Assembly: GCA_900315675.1 (NCBI GenBank)
Contig: OMZY01000018.1
Coordinates: forward strand, 30,306-94,305
DNA: 64,000 bases
From: an uncultured Eubacteriales bacterium
GTDB taxonomy: Bacteria; Bacillota; Clostridia; Christensenellales; Aristaeellaceae
Reading direction: 5' to 3'
The stretch's first letter is position 1, and each line of letters begins with the position of its first letter. The notes beneath the pieces are model-generated. The model worked only from the letters and a program-made list of their open reading frames with translations, was not told where the DNA came from and did no database searches. A program made the position numbers and the translations under genes. This document shows positions 1 through 7,934 of the stretch, one piece after another.

Positions 1-368
1 AGCAGGTTATCAAGGCCATGCTGGAAGCGGAAGCTTATCACGGCCCGTCCCTGATCATCGCCTACGCACCCTGCATCAACCACGGCCTCAAGGCCAAGGG
101 CGGCATGGGTAAGGCCCAGGCTGAAATCAAGAAGGCCGTTGACTGCGGTTACTGGCAGCTGTACCGGTACAATCCGGAAGCTGAGAACCCGATGACCATC
201 GACAGCAAGGATCCCACCGGCGATTATCAGGAATTCCTGAAGGGCGAGGTTCGTTACACCTCCCTGGCTCAGCAGTTCCCGGATGCCGCCGCCAAGCTCT
301 TTGTCCAGCAGGAAGAGGACGCCAGAGTGCGCCGCGAATCCTACAAGAAGATGGCGGGACAGAACTAA
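1..368 (+). CDS. nifJ: Pyruvate:ferredoxin (flavodoxin) oxidoreductase, C-terminal fragment
   Basis: This is the 3' end of a gene that begins before the window; the reading frame is open from base 3. The enzyme oxidatively decarboxylates pyruvate to acetyl-CoA and reduces ferredoxin in the cytoplasm of anaerobes. The visible part has the PFOR C-terminal pattern SLIIAYAPCINHG followed by GGMGKAQAEIKKAVDCGYW and a short charged tail, as expected for the thiamine-pyrophosphate domain end. A strong terminator follows at once. The identification rests on recalled family sequence; no upstream domains can be checked. Confidence 0.9.
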   Translation, partial: QVIKAMLEAEAYHGPSLIIAYAPCINHGLKAKGGMGKAQAEIKKAVDCGYWQLYRYNPEAENPMTIDSKDPTGDYQEFLKGEVRYTSLAQQFPDAAAKLFVQQEEDARVRRESYKKMAGQN

Positions 369-370
369 TC

Positions 371-417
371 CCAAAACAAATATCAGGACTGCCTTTCGGG
401 GCAGTCCTGATTTTGTT
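371..417 (+). terminator. Rho-independent terminator of the PFOR gene
   Basis: A 12-bp perfect stem (382-393 with 400-411) around a 6-nt loop is followed by a T-rich run. An A-rich segment ahead of the stem can pair with that run, lengthening the hairpin. Confidence 0.9.
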
Positions 418-421
418 TTGG

Positions 422-454
422 AAATGAAGAATGAAGAATGAAAAATGAAGAATT
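422..454. repeat. Heptamer array, ATGAAGA type
   Basis: About four imperfect 7-bp units (GAATGAA-like) lie directly after the terminator. This is the first of the window-wide heptamer arrays and it stands alone here. Confidence 0.7.
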
Positions 455-490
455 GCAGAGTGTTTACCTGTATGCCTGATGGCATGGAAA

Positions 491-518
491 AGCGCATCGG
501 CAGGATGTCCGATGCGCT
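491..518 (-). terminator. Terminator of the reverse-strand Lgt-like operon
   Basis: A 10-bp perfect stem (491-500 with 509-518) and 8-nt loop lie just after the reverse-strand stop at 535, followed on that strand by a short T run. Confidence 0.65.
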
Positions 519-534
519 GTTGATTCAGTACCTA

Positions 535-1449
535 TCATTCTTCATTGGTCAGCCGTTTATGCCCCTTATGTTCCATAAACGCCATAAGGGCCAGCGTCGC
601 GGCAACAATGCCGTAGATGGCCCACTGGGACATCATATGGCCGAAGGGCATGATCTTGCCGTCCTTGGCGAATTCGGCGACGATCACGACGCCGCAGACC
701 AGGAGGCCGGTGAGGGCGGGTACCCAGGAGCGGAGCTTCTTCGGCTCGGCGCGCAGGGCATACCAGATCAGGACGCCTTCGCACAGCAGGAAGCAGAACA
801 GCTGCTCAGACCGGACGAAACGCCAGGAGATGGAGACCCAGCGCAGGCTCTCGTGGATGATCTGCGGCAGGCACAGGTAGAACAGCGTGCGGATCCAGCG
901 GTACTTCTCGTCCCTGTGCACCAGGGAAAGGATCATGGCGATGAGGGAGAAGATGCCCTCCAGCATGAAGACCGCGGGATAGAATTCGGAGAAATCCCCG
1001 TAGTTGAATTCAATGGTCAGGGGGAAGAAGAGGCCTTCCTCCATCCAGGCACCGAGACCGAAATCGCCCAGGAAATACTCGGCGAAGCGGATCGCGGCCG
1101 CCAGCAGGGCGCCCATGGGAGCGAAAGCGTTCAGGGTTTTCCGGACGTTTTCCCCGCAGAGTTTCGCGGCCAGGCATACCGCCAGGACCACGCCGGCCAT
1201 GCCGCCGTAATAGGAAAGCTCGTCATAGCTGAGGGCGAACAGCGGCGGGTGATAGCTGATCATGCACAGCACCCAGACCAGCCGGGCGCAGGCGACGCCC
1301 AGCACCGTGCCCAGCACCAGGATCAGCAGGCTGAGCAGGGCGGATTTTCCGCTGCCGGCTTCAGCACGCCGGGACAGGAAAAACCAGAGGATGCAGAGCA
1401 GCGCTCCGCATCCGGTGACAAGCAGGAATCCGGTCAGATTAATCTCCAT
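535..1449 (-). CDS. Lgt-like (prolipoprotein diacylglyceryl transferase family) membrane protein
   Basis: A 304-residue protein with about seven hydrophobic segments. Residues 79-90 (SYYGGMAGVVLA) and 108-127 (a glycine/alanine-rich stretch ending RFAEYF) sit where Lgt enzymes carry their HGG loop and GR-x-GNF signature, but the key histidine and the canonical GNF are not present. It is therefore a divergent family member whose lipidation activity is doubtful. It starts 30 bp after the NAGPA-domain gene stops and shares its promoter. An unrelated multi-pass protein cannot be excluded. Confidence 0.5.
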   Translation of the reverse strand: MEINLTGFLLVTGCGALLCILWFFLSRRAEAGSGKSALLSLLILVLGTVLGVACARLVWVLCMISYHPPLFALSYDELSYYGGMAGVVLAVCLAAKLCGENVRKTLNAFAPMGALLAAAIRFAEYFLGDFGLGAWMEEGLFFPLTIEFNYGDFSEFYPAVFMLEGIFSLIAMILSLVHRDEKYRWIRTLFYLCLPQIIHESLRWVSISWRFVRSEQLFCFLLCEGVLIWYALRAEPKKLRSWVPALTGLLVCGVVIVAEFAKDGKIMPFGHMMSQWAIYGIVAATLALMAFMEHKGHKRLTNEE

Positions 1450-1479
1450 GGGTTGTCTCCTCAGAAAGGTCCGGGCAGA

Positions 1480-2568
1480 TTACCTGGTGAACCAGGAACT
1501 TGCGAAATAGATGATATCGGTCACGGGACGCTCGCCTTCCTTGTCCTTGGCGGTGTCGGGATTGGTGTCGGTGTTGTTCTTCTTCCGGCCGAGGAAGATC
1601 ATCTGGGAGGAGTTGCCGCCGTCCAGGGTGTAGATCGTGCTGGCCTGGTAGTTGGAAACATACATGGCCAGGTCACGGAACCTCGGCAGGGTCAGGCCGT
1701 AGTGGGCGCAGGTCAGCACCATGTAGTGCAGCTTGCCCAGCTGCATGATGCCCATGCGCTGGTTGGCCATATCCGGCTGGGCGTCCCGGGGGGAATGGGC
1801 CCGGTCCACCAGCTTTTCGTCCTCCACGGGCTGGCCGTCAACGACCAGTGCGGGGCCGAACTGGAAGGCGTTGATCACCTTTTTGCCGTCGATCGTGGTC
1901 TTGTCGATGGAAGCCAGGTCCTGGTCCGCGGTGATGACGTGGAAGTCGCCTTCCTCATCCACCAGCAGCACGTCGAAATTCGGCTCGCAGCTGTCGCGGT
2001 AGACATCGCCCTGGCGCAGGACGAAAGCGTTGCCGGAGAAGCCGGCAAAGAAGTCGCCGTTGATGGCGATCACCGGGTTCAGCCGGGCGGAAATGGCCCG
2101 GACGGTTTTCTTGGCGTTGGGATTGAACTTCGTGGTGTTGGTCGCGAAGGAGGTCCGCATCTGGGTGGGCTCCTTGATCTGGATATCGGCGAAGTAGTAC
2201 ACCACGCCCCAGGTCTTGCCGCCGTTCACCCGGTGGTATTCCACGCGGATGGAGGGATCTTCATAAACGGAAATGTCGGAGGTGTAGGTGAAGGGCACCA
2301 GCTTCGCGCCGCCCTGTTCAATATCCAGGGGCAGGGAGCGGAACTCACCGCCGTCTTCCTCTTTCACATGGATGTCCGTGGGACTTTCCGGGAAGGGAGG
2401 CAGCGGCTCCACCGTGGGGGTGGCAGTCGGCAGCGGCGTGGGGGAAGGGGTGGGCTCTTCCGTCGGGACCGGAGTGGTCTCTTCCGCGGCGGGGACATCG
2501 GAAGCGTATGCGCCGAAGCTCATGAGCATTATCAGCAAAGCAAGTATCAGTGAAAGGGTTTTCTTCAT
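1480..2568 (-). CDS. Secreted phosphodiester glycosidase domain (NAGPA/DUF2233) protein
   Basis: A 362-residue exported protein. Residues 1-22 form a signal peptide ending near SFGAYA. Residues 29-62 are a Thr/Pro/Glu-rich linker of the cell-wall spacer kind, and the rest is the NAGPA fold with NPVIAINGDFF (165-174), FGPALVVDG (237-245) and YTLDGGNSSQM (313-323), which form the family's active-site signature. The family cleaves sugar phosphodiesters or acts on wall polymers; the substrate is not known here. I chose the ATG at 2568 because GGAG lies about 9 nt upstream and the signal peptide begins there. The frame stays open much further upstream but runs antisense to rsmA. Confidence 0.8.
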   Translation of the reverse strand: MKKTLSLILALLIMLMSFGAYASDVPAAEETTPVPTEEPTPSPTPLPTATPTVEPLPPFPESPTDIHVKEEDGGEFRSLPLDIEQGGAKLVPFTYTSDISVYEDPSIRVEYHRVNGGKTWGVVYYFADIQIKEPTQMRTSFATNTTKFNPNAKKTVRAISARLNPVIAINGDFFAGFSGNAFVLRQGDVYRDSCEPNFDVLLVDEEGDFHVITADQDLASIDKTTIDGKKVINAFQFGPALVVDGQPVEDEKLVDRAHSPRDAQPDMANQRMGIMQLGKLHYMVLTCAHYGLTLPRFRDLAMYVSNYQASTIYTLDGGNSSQMIFLGRKKNNTDTNPDTAKDKEGERPVTDIIYFASSWFTR

Positions 2569-2623
2569 CAGTTCAGACTCCATTGCGCACAGCGAAAAAT
2601 AAGCCTTCTCAAAGCCTTTTGAC

Positions 2624-2652
2624 ATTATAACAATGAACGGGAGGCAAGTCAA
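2624..2652 (-). promoter_or_regulatory. Sigma-A promoter of the NAGPA/Lgt-like operon
   Basis: On the reverse strand TTGACT (2652-2647) and TATAAT (2629-2624) are separated by 17 bp. Confidence 0.8.
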
Positions 2653-2664
2653 TGAAGGGGAGCC

Positions 2665-2693
2665 TTGTCCGGAAGCCGGGAAAATGCTACAAT
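2665..2693 (+). promoter_or_regulatory. Sigma-A promoter of rsmA
   Basis: TTGTCC (2665-2670), a 17-bp spacer and TACAAT (2688-2693) lie 35 bp before the start codon and are divergent from the operon promoter next door. Confidence 0.65.
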
Positions 2694-2727
2694 AATATGA
2701 ATAAGTTTGTGAAGGAGGTGCCCCCGG

Positions 2728-3555
2728 ATGAGCAAAACAAAGGATCGGATCCGGGAAAGCAATCTCCGGTATAAACAGTCCCTCGGACAGAATTTCCTTT
2801 ATGATGAGGCACTGCTGGCGGAACTGACCGCCGCGGCGGGCGTCACGAAGGATGAGGATGTGCTGGAGATCGGACCGGGCTGCGGCAGCCTGACAAAGCA
2901 TCTGTGCGACGCGGCGAACAGCGTGCTGGCCGTGGAACTGGATGAGCGGCTGATTCCGCTGCTGAAGGCCTTCCTGGACGAGAAAAAGAACCTGACCGTG
3001 GTGCAGGGCGACGTGATGTCCCTGAACCTGCAGGAGATTACAGCCGGGCTGAAAAAGCCCTTTGCCGTGGTGGCGAACATTCCTTATTATATCACCACGC
3101 CCCTGATCAAGCTGCTGCTGACCGGCGGCCTGCCGGTGAGCCGGCTGGCCCTGATGGTGCAGAAGGAAGTGGCGGACAAGATCCTGGCTTCCCCGGGAGA
3201 GGAAAGCTGGGGACCGCTGTCGATTCTGTGCCGGTTCCTGTGTGAACCGCGGCTGGCGGTGGATGTGCCGGCAGAAATGTTCACGCCCCCGCCGAAGGTG
3301 GACAGCGCGTTTGTGGTGCTGCCCCTGCGGGAGAAGCCTGCCGTGGATGTGAAGAGCACGGAGATGTTCTTCAGGGTAGCTAACGCGGCGTTTGCCATGC
3401 GGCGCAAGACCATGCTGAATAACCTGTGCGCCACCTTCCGGGTGGAACGAACGGTAGCGGCCGGATGGATGAGTGCGGCCGGCCTGGATGAAAAAGTCAG
3501 GGGCGAGAAACTGACTTTGGAAGAACTGGCGCGTTTGGCTGACGCGATAGAATAA
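2728..3555 (+). CDS. rsmA: 16S rRNA (adenine1518-N6/adenine1519-N6)-dimethyltransferase
   Basis: The enzyme dimethylates two adjacent adenosines in helix 45 of 16S rRNA using S-adenosylmethionine, a late step of 30S assembly. Residues 18-24 (SLGQNFL) are the family N-terminal signature. VLEIGPGCGSLT (45-56) is the SAM-binding motif I and NIPYYI (117-122) the catalytic motif IV. The length of 275 residues is normal. The start has AAGGAGG upstream at a good distance. It appears to be a single-gene unit with its own promoter. Confidence 0.95.
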   Translation: MSKTKDRIRESNLRYKQSLGQNFLYDEALLAELTAAAGVTKDEDVLEIGPGCGSLTKHLCDAANSVLAVELDERLIPLLKAFLDEKKNLTVVQGDVMSLNLQEITAGLKKPFAVVANIPYYITTPLIKLLLTGGLPVSRLALMVQKEVADKILASPGEESWGPLSILCRFLCEPRLAVDVPAEMFTPPPKVDSAFVVLPLREKPAVDVKSTEMFFRVANAAFAMRRKTMLNNLCATFRVERTVAAGWMSAAGLDEKVRGEKLTLEELARLADAIE

Positions 3556-3559
3556 GCGG

Positions 3560-3583
3560 AACGAAAAGAGCGCGCTTTTCGTT
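3560..3583. terminator. Hairpin after rsmA, possible terminator
   Basis: A 9-bp perfect stem (3560-3568 with 3575-3583) and 6-nt loop follow rsmA by 5 bp. There is no T run after it, so intrinsic termination is uncertain. Confidence 0.45.
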
Positions 3584-3941
3584 GCATGTTCGGAATAAGG
3601 GTTGAATGCTTCGCTGCCTGGGGTTAAACCTGGCAGGCCTGATTTCGGGTGGCCCCCCTCAGGCCCGCTTGCGCTTAGTAAAACGCGCAGCGGTACTAAG
3701 CTCTGCCTTCGCTTACGCTTGCCAGTCGCCAAGAACCGGCGCACTTCAATCCCGCGCATCCGGAAACCCTGCCCTGCTCGCTGGAAAAAGCGGATCCGCG
3801 GCAGGAAGATTTTGCGGGTTCCTTTCGTTATGATAGAGCATTGCGTTTGGGTGTCATTTCGACCAAGGGCGCGGTTGCGCCCACGCGGAGAAATCTCCTT
3901 CGGAACAGGCACCTGATCGCGGCAGGAACAATCAGGAGTAT
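3584..3941. other. Gene-free, hairpin-rich region
   Basis: No believable gene lies here; the open frames have no ribosome site and no family resemblance. The stretch holds several possible long hairpins, best seen on the reverse strand: GGCCTGA/TCAGGCC arms around 3634-3664 and GCTTAGTA/TACTAAGC arms around 3673-3701. It ends in a short TGTCATTTCGACC element. It could be a decayed repeat element or a structured RNA; I do not recognise it. Confidence 0.4.
3852..3898 (+). repeat. Short TGTCATTTCGACC...GAAATCTCC repeat element
   Basis: The element begins TGTCATTTCGACC, has a 6-bp hairpin GGGCGC/GCGCCC (3867-3882) in its middle and ends GGAGAAATCTCC. The same ends bound the larger copy at 45346-45506 on the other strand, and a TGTCATTCCGACC variant lies at 26739. 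Confidence 0.6.
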
Positions 3942-3947
3942 ATGAAA

Positions 3948-4427
3948 ATGAGTATTGCAAAGTTCACGCATGTTTCGGAAGCGCAGTACGCTGAGGCCAT
4001 GCAGGGCAGGGCATGCCTGCCGCTGAATGAAATCGCTTTACCAAAGCGTGCTACGACAGGAAGCGCGGGATATGATTTTGTTTCACCGCTGGAGGTGACC
4101 GTCGAGCCTGGCGAAACCGCCCTGATTCCCACCGGAATCCGGGCAGAGATGGATCCCGGCTGGGTACTGCTGCTCTTCCCCCGCAGCTCGCTGGGCTTTA
4201 AGTACAGCCTGCGGCTGGCCAACACGGTGGGGGTCATCGACAGCGACTACGCCTTCGCGAAGAACGAGGGACATATTATGGTCAAACTCCGCAATCCGCT
4301 TTCCGTGCCGGTGACCATCGGCCGGGGAGACCGGTTCTGCCAGGGCATTTTCCTGCCCTACGGCACAGCGGAGGAAGACGAAGTCACCGCCGGAAGAGTC
4401 GGCGGGTTTGGCTCAACAGATCGTTGA
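3948..4427 (+). CDS. dut: dUTP diphosphatase-family protein (trimeric dUTPase)
   Basis: It hydrolyses dUTP to dUMP, keeping uracil out of DNA and supplying thymidylate synthesis. The five trimeric-dUTPase motifs are visible: ATTGSAGYDF (35-44), PRSSLG (79-84), GVIDSDY (95-101), GDRFCQG (127-133) and GGFGSTDR (152-159). Four extra residues follow motif 3, where the usual form is close to YRGEI. Two in-frame ATGs lie 6 bp apart (3942, 3948). I prefer the second because GGAG at 3935-3938 is then 9 nt away. The next gene begins 16 bp after the stop. Confidence 0.88.
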   Translation: MSIAKFTHVSEAQYAEAMQGRACLPLNEIALPKRATTGSAGYDFVSPLEVTVEPGETALIPTGIRAEMDPGWVLLLFPRSSLGFKYSLRLANTVGVIDSDYAFAKNEGHIMVKLRNPLSVPVTIGRGDRFCQGIFLPYGTAEEDEVTAGRVGGFGSTDR

Positions 4428-4443
4428 GGAGGAGTATTTATCC

Positions 4444-5961
4444 ATGGAACTGATTCAGGCAACAGAGCGGGACCTGGAAAACCTGCTTGCCTTTTATCAG
4501 CATGTGGCGCAAAGCATGGTGGACGGCGGCCTGCGGCAGTGGAACTGGGGCGTGTATCCATCGGAGGAAATGATCCGGGAGGACGTCCTGAAGGGAGAGA
4601 TGTATATTCTTCCCGGCAACGCCGGAACAATTGACGCGGCGGTGGTGGTCACCCCCGGACAGGAGCCGGTGTATGAAAACCTGGACTGGTCCTGCGGGAT
4701 TCGCCCCGGCATGATTCACCGCCTGGCGGTGGAACCTGTGCTGCAGGGCCACGGCCTGGCCGGCCTGGTGCTGGACGACGCCCAGAAACTGCTGCGCGCG
4801 GCGGGCTGCGACTGCGTCCGCTGCGATACGGCGGAGAATAACCGGAACGCGATCCGGATGTATGAGAAGATGGGTTTCCGCCGATGCAGTTCACTGAACT
4901 GGCCGGATACGGACTGCGGGTTTGTCGCCTTTGACAAGCCGCTGAAGCGGGAAACCCCGCTCTGGCCGATCCGGATGAAACCGGCGTTCCGGGACGGGGA
5001 GGAAACCCCCTGGGGCGGCACCCGGCTGCATGACCTGTTCGGCAAGGAAACAAAGGACAGACATACCGGCGAAAGCCTGGAAGTCAGCTGCATCCCCGGC
5101 CTGGAGAGCGAGGATCCCCAGGGACGGAAGCTGCCGGAGCTGATTACCGAGTTCGGGGAGAAGCTGGTAGGCGGATACGCGGGCAGGGCTTTCCCGCTGC
5201 TGCTGAAGCTGCTGGACGCCCGGGAACGCCTGAGCGTGCAGGTACACCCGGATGATGCGTATGCCGCGGCCCGGGAAAACGGGAAATTCGGCAAGACGGA
5301 AGCCTGGCTGATCCTGGACACGCCTCCGGAAGGCGGCAAACTGGTCTACGGCCTGCGCCCGGGCACAACCCTGAAGGAATTGAAGGAAGCCTGCGCGTCG
5401 GGGGAGGAAATGAAAAAGCTGCTGAACCGGGTGAAGGTATTCCCCGGGGACGTGTGCTACATTCCCGCCGGCTGCGTGCATGCCATCGGCGAAGGCGTGC
5501 TGCTGTATGAGCTGCAGCAGTCTTCGGATATCACCTACCGTTTCTATGACTGGGAGCGGAAGGATGAGCAGGGCCGGAAACGGAAACTGCACCTGGATAA
5601 AGCGCTGGACGTGGTGAAGGTGAAATGCGCCTCTTCCCCCATGCGGGTGGAAAAGGCCTTCGGAATCCGCCGGGTGCTGTCGGAGGCATATTTTACCCTG
5701 GACCTGATCCGCACGGACAGCATGGTGCTGCTGCCGCAGGTGGAGGAGTTCGGAATCCTGACCGTGACGGAAGGGGAGACCGAGCTGCGCTTCCCCGGCG
5801 CCTCCATGAAGCTGAAGGTCGGGGAAACCTGCCTGATCCCGAAGCAGTCGCCGGAACTGGCCCTGGTGGGCTGCGGCGCCGCGGCGCTGGCTATGCCGGT
5901 GGGCGCGCCGCTGTATACGGATGAACCTATCCTGGAAGACCAAGCATTCGGAGAAGACTGA
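4444..5961 (+). CDS. GNAT acetyltransferase fused to type I mannose-6-phosphate isomerase
   Basis: A 505-residue two-domain cytoplasmic protein. Residues 1-165 are a GNAT fold, with MIHRLAVEPVLQGHGLAG (90-107) as the acetyl-CoA loop and NAIRMYEKMGFRR (135-147) as the C-terminal signature. From about 172 it is a type I ManA, which interconverts mannose-6-P and fructose-6-P: QVHPDD (266-271), E287 and H346 are the zinc ligands, and the SSDITYRFYDW stretch (360-370) holds the active-site arginine. I chose the ATG at 4444 because GGAGG precedes it by about 10 nt; an upstream ATG at 4408 would overlap dut. Free-standing ManA is about 310 residues, so the N-terminal domain is an addition of unknown substrate. 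Confidence 0.85.
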   Translation: MELIQATERDLENLLAFYQHVAQSMVDGGLRQWNWGVYPSEEMIREDVLKGEMYILPGNAGTIDAAVVVTPGQEPVYENLDWSCGIRPGMIHRLAVEPVLQGHGLAGLVLDDAQKLLRAAGCDCVRCDTAENNRNAIRMYEKMGFRRCSSLNWPDTDCGFVAFDKPLKRETPLWPIRMKPAFRDGEETPWGGTRLHDLFGKETKDRHTGESLEVSCIPGLESEDPQGRKLPELITEFGEKLVGGYAGRAFPLLLKLLDARERLSVQVHPDDAYAAARENGKFGKTEAWLILDTPPEGGKLVYGLRPGTTLKELKEACASGEEMKKLLNRVKVFPGDVCYIPAGCVHAIGEGVLLYELQQSSDITYRFYDWERKDEQGRKRKLHLDKALDVVKVKCASSPMRVEKAFGIRRVLSEAYFTLDLIRTDSMVLLPQVEEFGILTVTEGETELRFPGASMKLKVGETCLIPKQSPELALVGCGAAALAMPVGAPLYTDEPILEDQAFGED

Positions 5962-5967
5962 TCATCT

Positions 5968-7734
5968 ATGTTAAAGCATAACGTAAACGGAAATATCGAG
6001 GGTGTGCGGGACGCGATGCTCGCACGCCTGGACAGCCTTTACAGCTATGAGCTGGAAGAGGACGAGTTCCTGCCCCGGGAGCTGATGAAGCTGCTGGCGG
6101 AGTGTTCCTGCGCCCTGAACCGGGAGATCGCGGTCTATATTACCCGGGACGGGGAGATCGTGAACGTGGCCATCGGCACGGACTGCGACGTGGAGCTGAC
6201 GGACTTCCGGCTGCGGCGGAATACGAGCCGCCTGAGCTGCGTGCGCTGTGTGCACACCCATCCGGACGGAGACGGCCGGCTGAGCGACGTGGATCTGAGC
6301 GCCCTGAAGATCTTCCGCTATGACGCCATGACGGCGGTGGGCGTGAAGGATGATGAGCCGGTTACCGTGCAGACCGCTTTCCTCGGAGAAAACGCGGAGG
6401 TGCTGCTGGTCCCGCCGGCCCGCTGGTACAAGCTGCCGGAAAAGGAATGGCTGAACCAGATCCTGGAGAGCGACCGGCTGGTGGGCCGGGAGGAAACCGA
6501 AGAGAATGAGGACGGCCGGGAAAAGGCTGTGCTCATGGGCATAGAAAGCAAGGAATCCCTGGAGGAGCTGGCCCGGCTGGCGGAGACCGCCGGCGCGGAG
6601 ATTGTGGGCAGCTTCCTGCAGAAGCGGGAAAAGCCGGACAGCGCCATGTTCATCGGCAAGGGACGGGCGGAGGAACTGGCCCGGGACTGCCAGGCGCTGG
6701 AAGCGGATGTGTGCATTTTTGACGAGGAGCTGACCGGCATTCAGGTCCGGAACCTGGAGGAAACCCTCCGGGTGAAGGTCATCGACCGGACCGCCCTGAT
6801 CCTGGACATCTTTGCCCAGCGGGCCTCCAGCGCGGAAGGCAAGCTGCAGGTGGAACTGGCGCAGCTGCAGTACCGTTCCGCCCGGCTGATCGGCCAGGGA
6901 CTGGCGCTGAGCCGTCTGGCCGGCGGGATCGGCACACGGGGTCCCGGTGAAAGCAAACTGGAAATGAACCGGCGGCGCATCCGGGAACGGATGACAGAGC
7001 TGAGGCGGCGGCTGGACGAGCTGGAAAAGCAGCGCAGCCTGCGGCGGAAAAGCCGGGAACGCAACGAAATTCCCGTGGTGGCGCTGGTGGGCTATACCAA
7101 CGCCGGAAAGTCCACGCTGCTCAACGCCCTGACCGGGTCGGACGTCTATGTGCAGGACCAGCTGTTCGCCACCCTGGACGCGGTTTCACGTCGGATGACA
7201 ACCCCGGAGAATACGGAATACCTGCTGACGGATACCGTCGGCTTTATCCGCAAACTGCCCCATACTCTGGTCAGCGCCTTCCGCTCCACGCTGGAGGAAG
7301 CGGCGCTGGCGGATGTGCTGGTGATCGTGTCCGACGGATCCAGCCGGGAGATGTTCAGCCAGCACGATACGGTGGAAGAGGTTCTGGCGGAGCTGGGCGC
7401 CACGGAACAGAAACGGATTGAAGTCATCAACAAGTGCGACGAGGGAGATCCGGATCCGGTGTTCCCCGGCGCGATCCTGATTTCCGCGAAGACCGGAGAG
7501 GGACTGGAGGACCTGAAGGCGAAGATCGCCGAAACCCTGCAGGCGTCCCACCGGCCGGTGACTTTCCGCATTCCCTTCAGCCGTTACGGCATTCTGTCCG
7601 AGATCCGGCCCCTGGGCCGGGTGATCACGGAAAACCACACAGACACCGGTACCGAGATCACCCTGATGATCGCGGAGGAAGACGCAACGCGGCTCATACA
7701 GAAGTATGGAACAGAAATCGTGATTCAGAATTGA
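5968..7734 (+). CDS. hflX: GTPase HflX with N-terminal JAMM-like extension
   Basis: HflX binds and splits stalled or stressed 70S ribosomes using GTP. Residues 190-345 are the HflX nucleotide-binding domain with glycine-rich GGIGTRGPGESKLE (319-332), followed by a coiled coil. The G domain has GYTNAGKST (375-383), DTVGFIRKLPH near 418 and NKCD near 490. The first 170 residues are an extension typical of Clostridia. It contains H96-T-H98-P followed by S106 and D109, the spacing of the JAMM metal site. The last residues (IQN) and the stop lie in sequence resembling the heptamer repeat. No good ribosome site is seen. Confidence 0.92.
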   Translation: MLKHNVNGNIEGVRDAMLARLDSLYSYELEEDEFLPRELMKLLAECSCALNREIAVYITRDGEIVNVAIGTDCDVELTDFRLRRNTSRLSCVRCVHTHPDGDGRLSDVDLSALKIFRYDAMTAVGVKDDEPVTVQTAFLGENAEVLLVPPARWYKLPEKEWLNQILESDRLVGREETEENEDGREKAVLMGIESKESLEELARLAETAGAEIVGSFLQKREKPDSAMFIGKGRAEELARDCQALEADVCIFDEELTGIQVRNLEETLRVKVIDRTALILDIFAQRASSAEGKLQVELAQLQYRSARLIGQGLALSRLAGGIGTRGPGESKLEMNRRRIRERMTELRRRLDELEKQRSLRRKSRERNEIPVVALVGYTNAGKSTLLNALTGSDVYVQDQLFATLDAVSRRMTTPENTEYLLTDTVGFIRKLPHTLVSAFRSTLEEAALADVLVIVSDGSSREMFSQHDTVEEVLAELGATEQKRIEVINKCDEGDPDPVFPGAILISAKTGEGLEDLKAKIAETLQASHRPVTFRIPFSRYGILSEIRPLGRVITENHTDTGTEITLMIAEEDATRLIQKYGTEIVIQN

Positions 7735-7804
7735 TTCTGAATAACGATTTCCTGCAAATTCATAATTCACAATTCATAATTCATAATTTTTCGACCTGCA
7801 AACA

Positions 7805-7827
7805 CGTCGGATCAGTCCGGCGTTTTT
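7805..7827 (+). terminator. Terminator after hflX
   Basis: A 7-bp stem (7805-7811 with 7816-7822, one G-T pair) with loop TCAG is followed by TTTTTG. Confidence 0.65.
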
Positions 7828-7868
7828 GCTTTTATTGGAACGTATAATTGTTCTTCCCTGAAATAAGC

Positions 7869-7898
7869 AAAGCGCGTTGAGTTCTCAACACGCTTTTT
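7869..7898. terminator. Bidirectional terminator between converging genes
   Basis: A GC-rich stem (about 7869-7881 with 7884-7896, one G-T pair) is flanked by an A run on one side and a T run on the other, so it can stop hflX and the sigma-fusion gene alike. Confidence 0.75.
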
Positions 7899-7934
7899 GC
7901 TATGGGACTTTAATTATGAATTATGAATTGTGAA

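Noticed and set aside
445-2553. A 702-codon forward open frame
   Set aside because: It runs antisense to the Lgt-like and NAGPA-domain genes, which have signal peptide, family motifs and promoter; the forward product is low-complexity with no family match.
2569-3960. Upstream extension of the NAGPA-domain frame to 826 codons
   Set aside because: The extension is antisense to rsmA and would place a signal peptide in the middle of a protein; the ATG at 2568 has the ribosome site.
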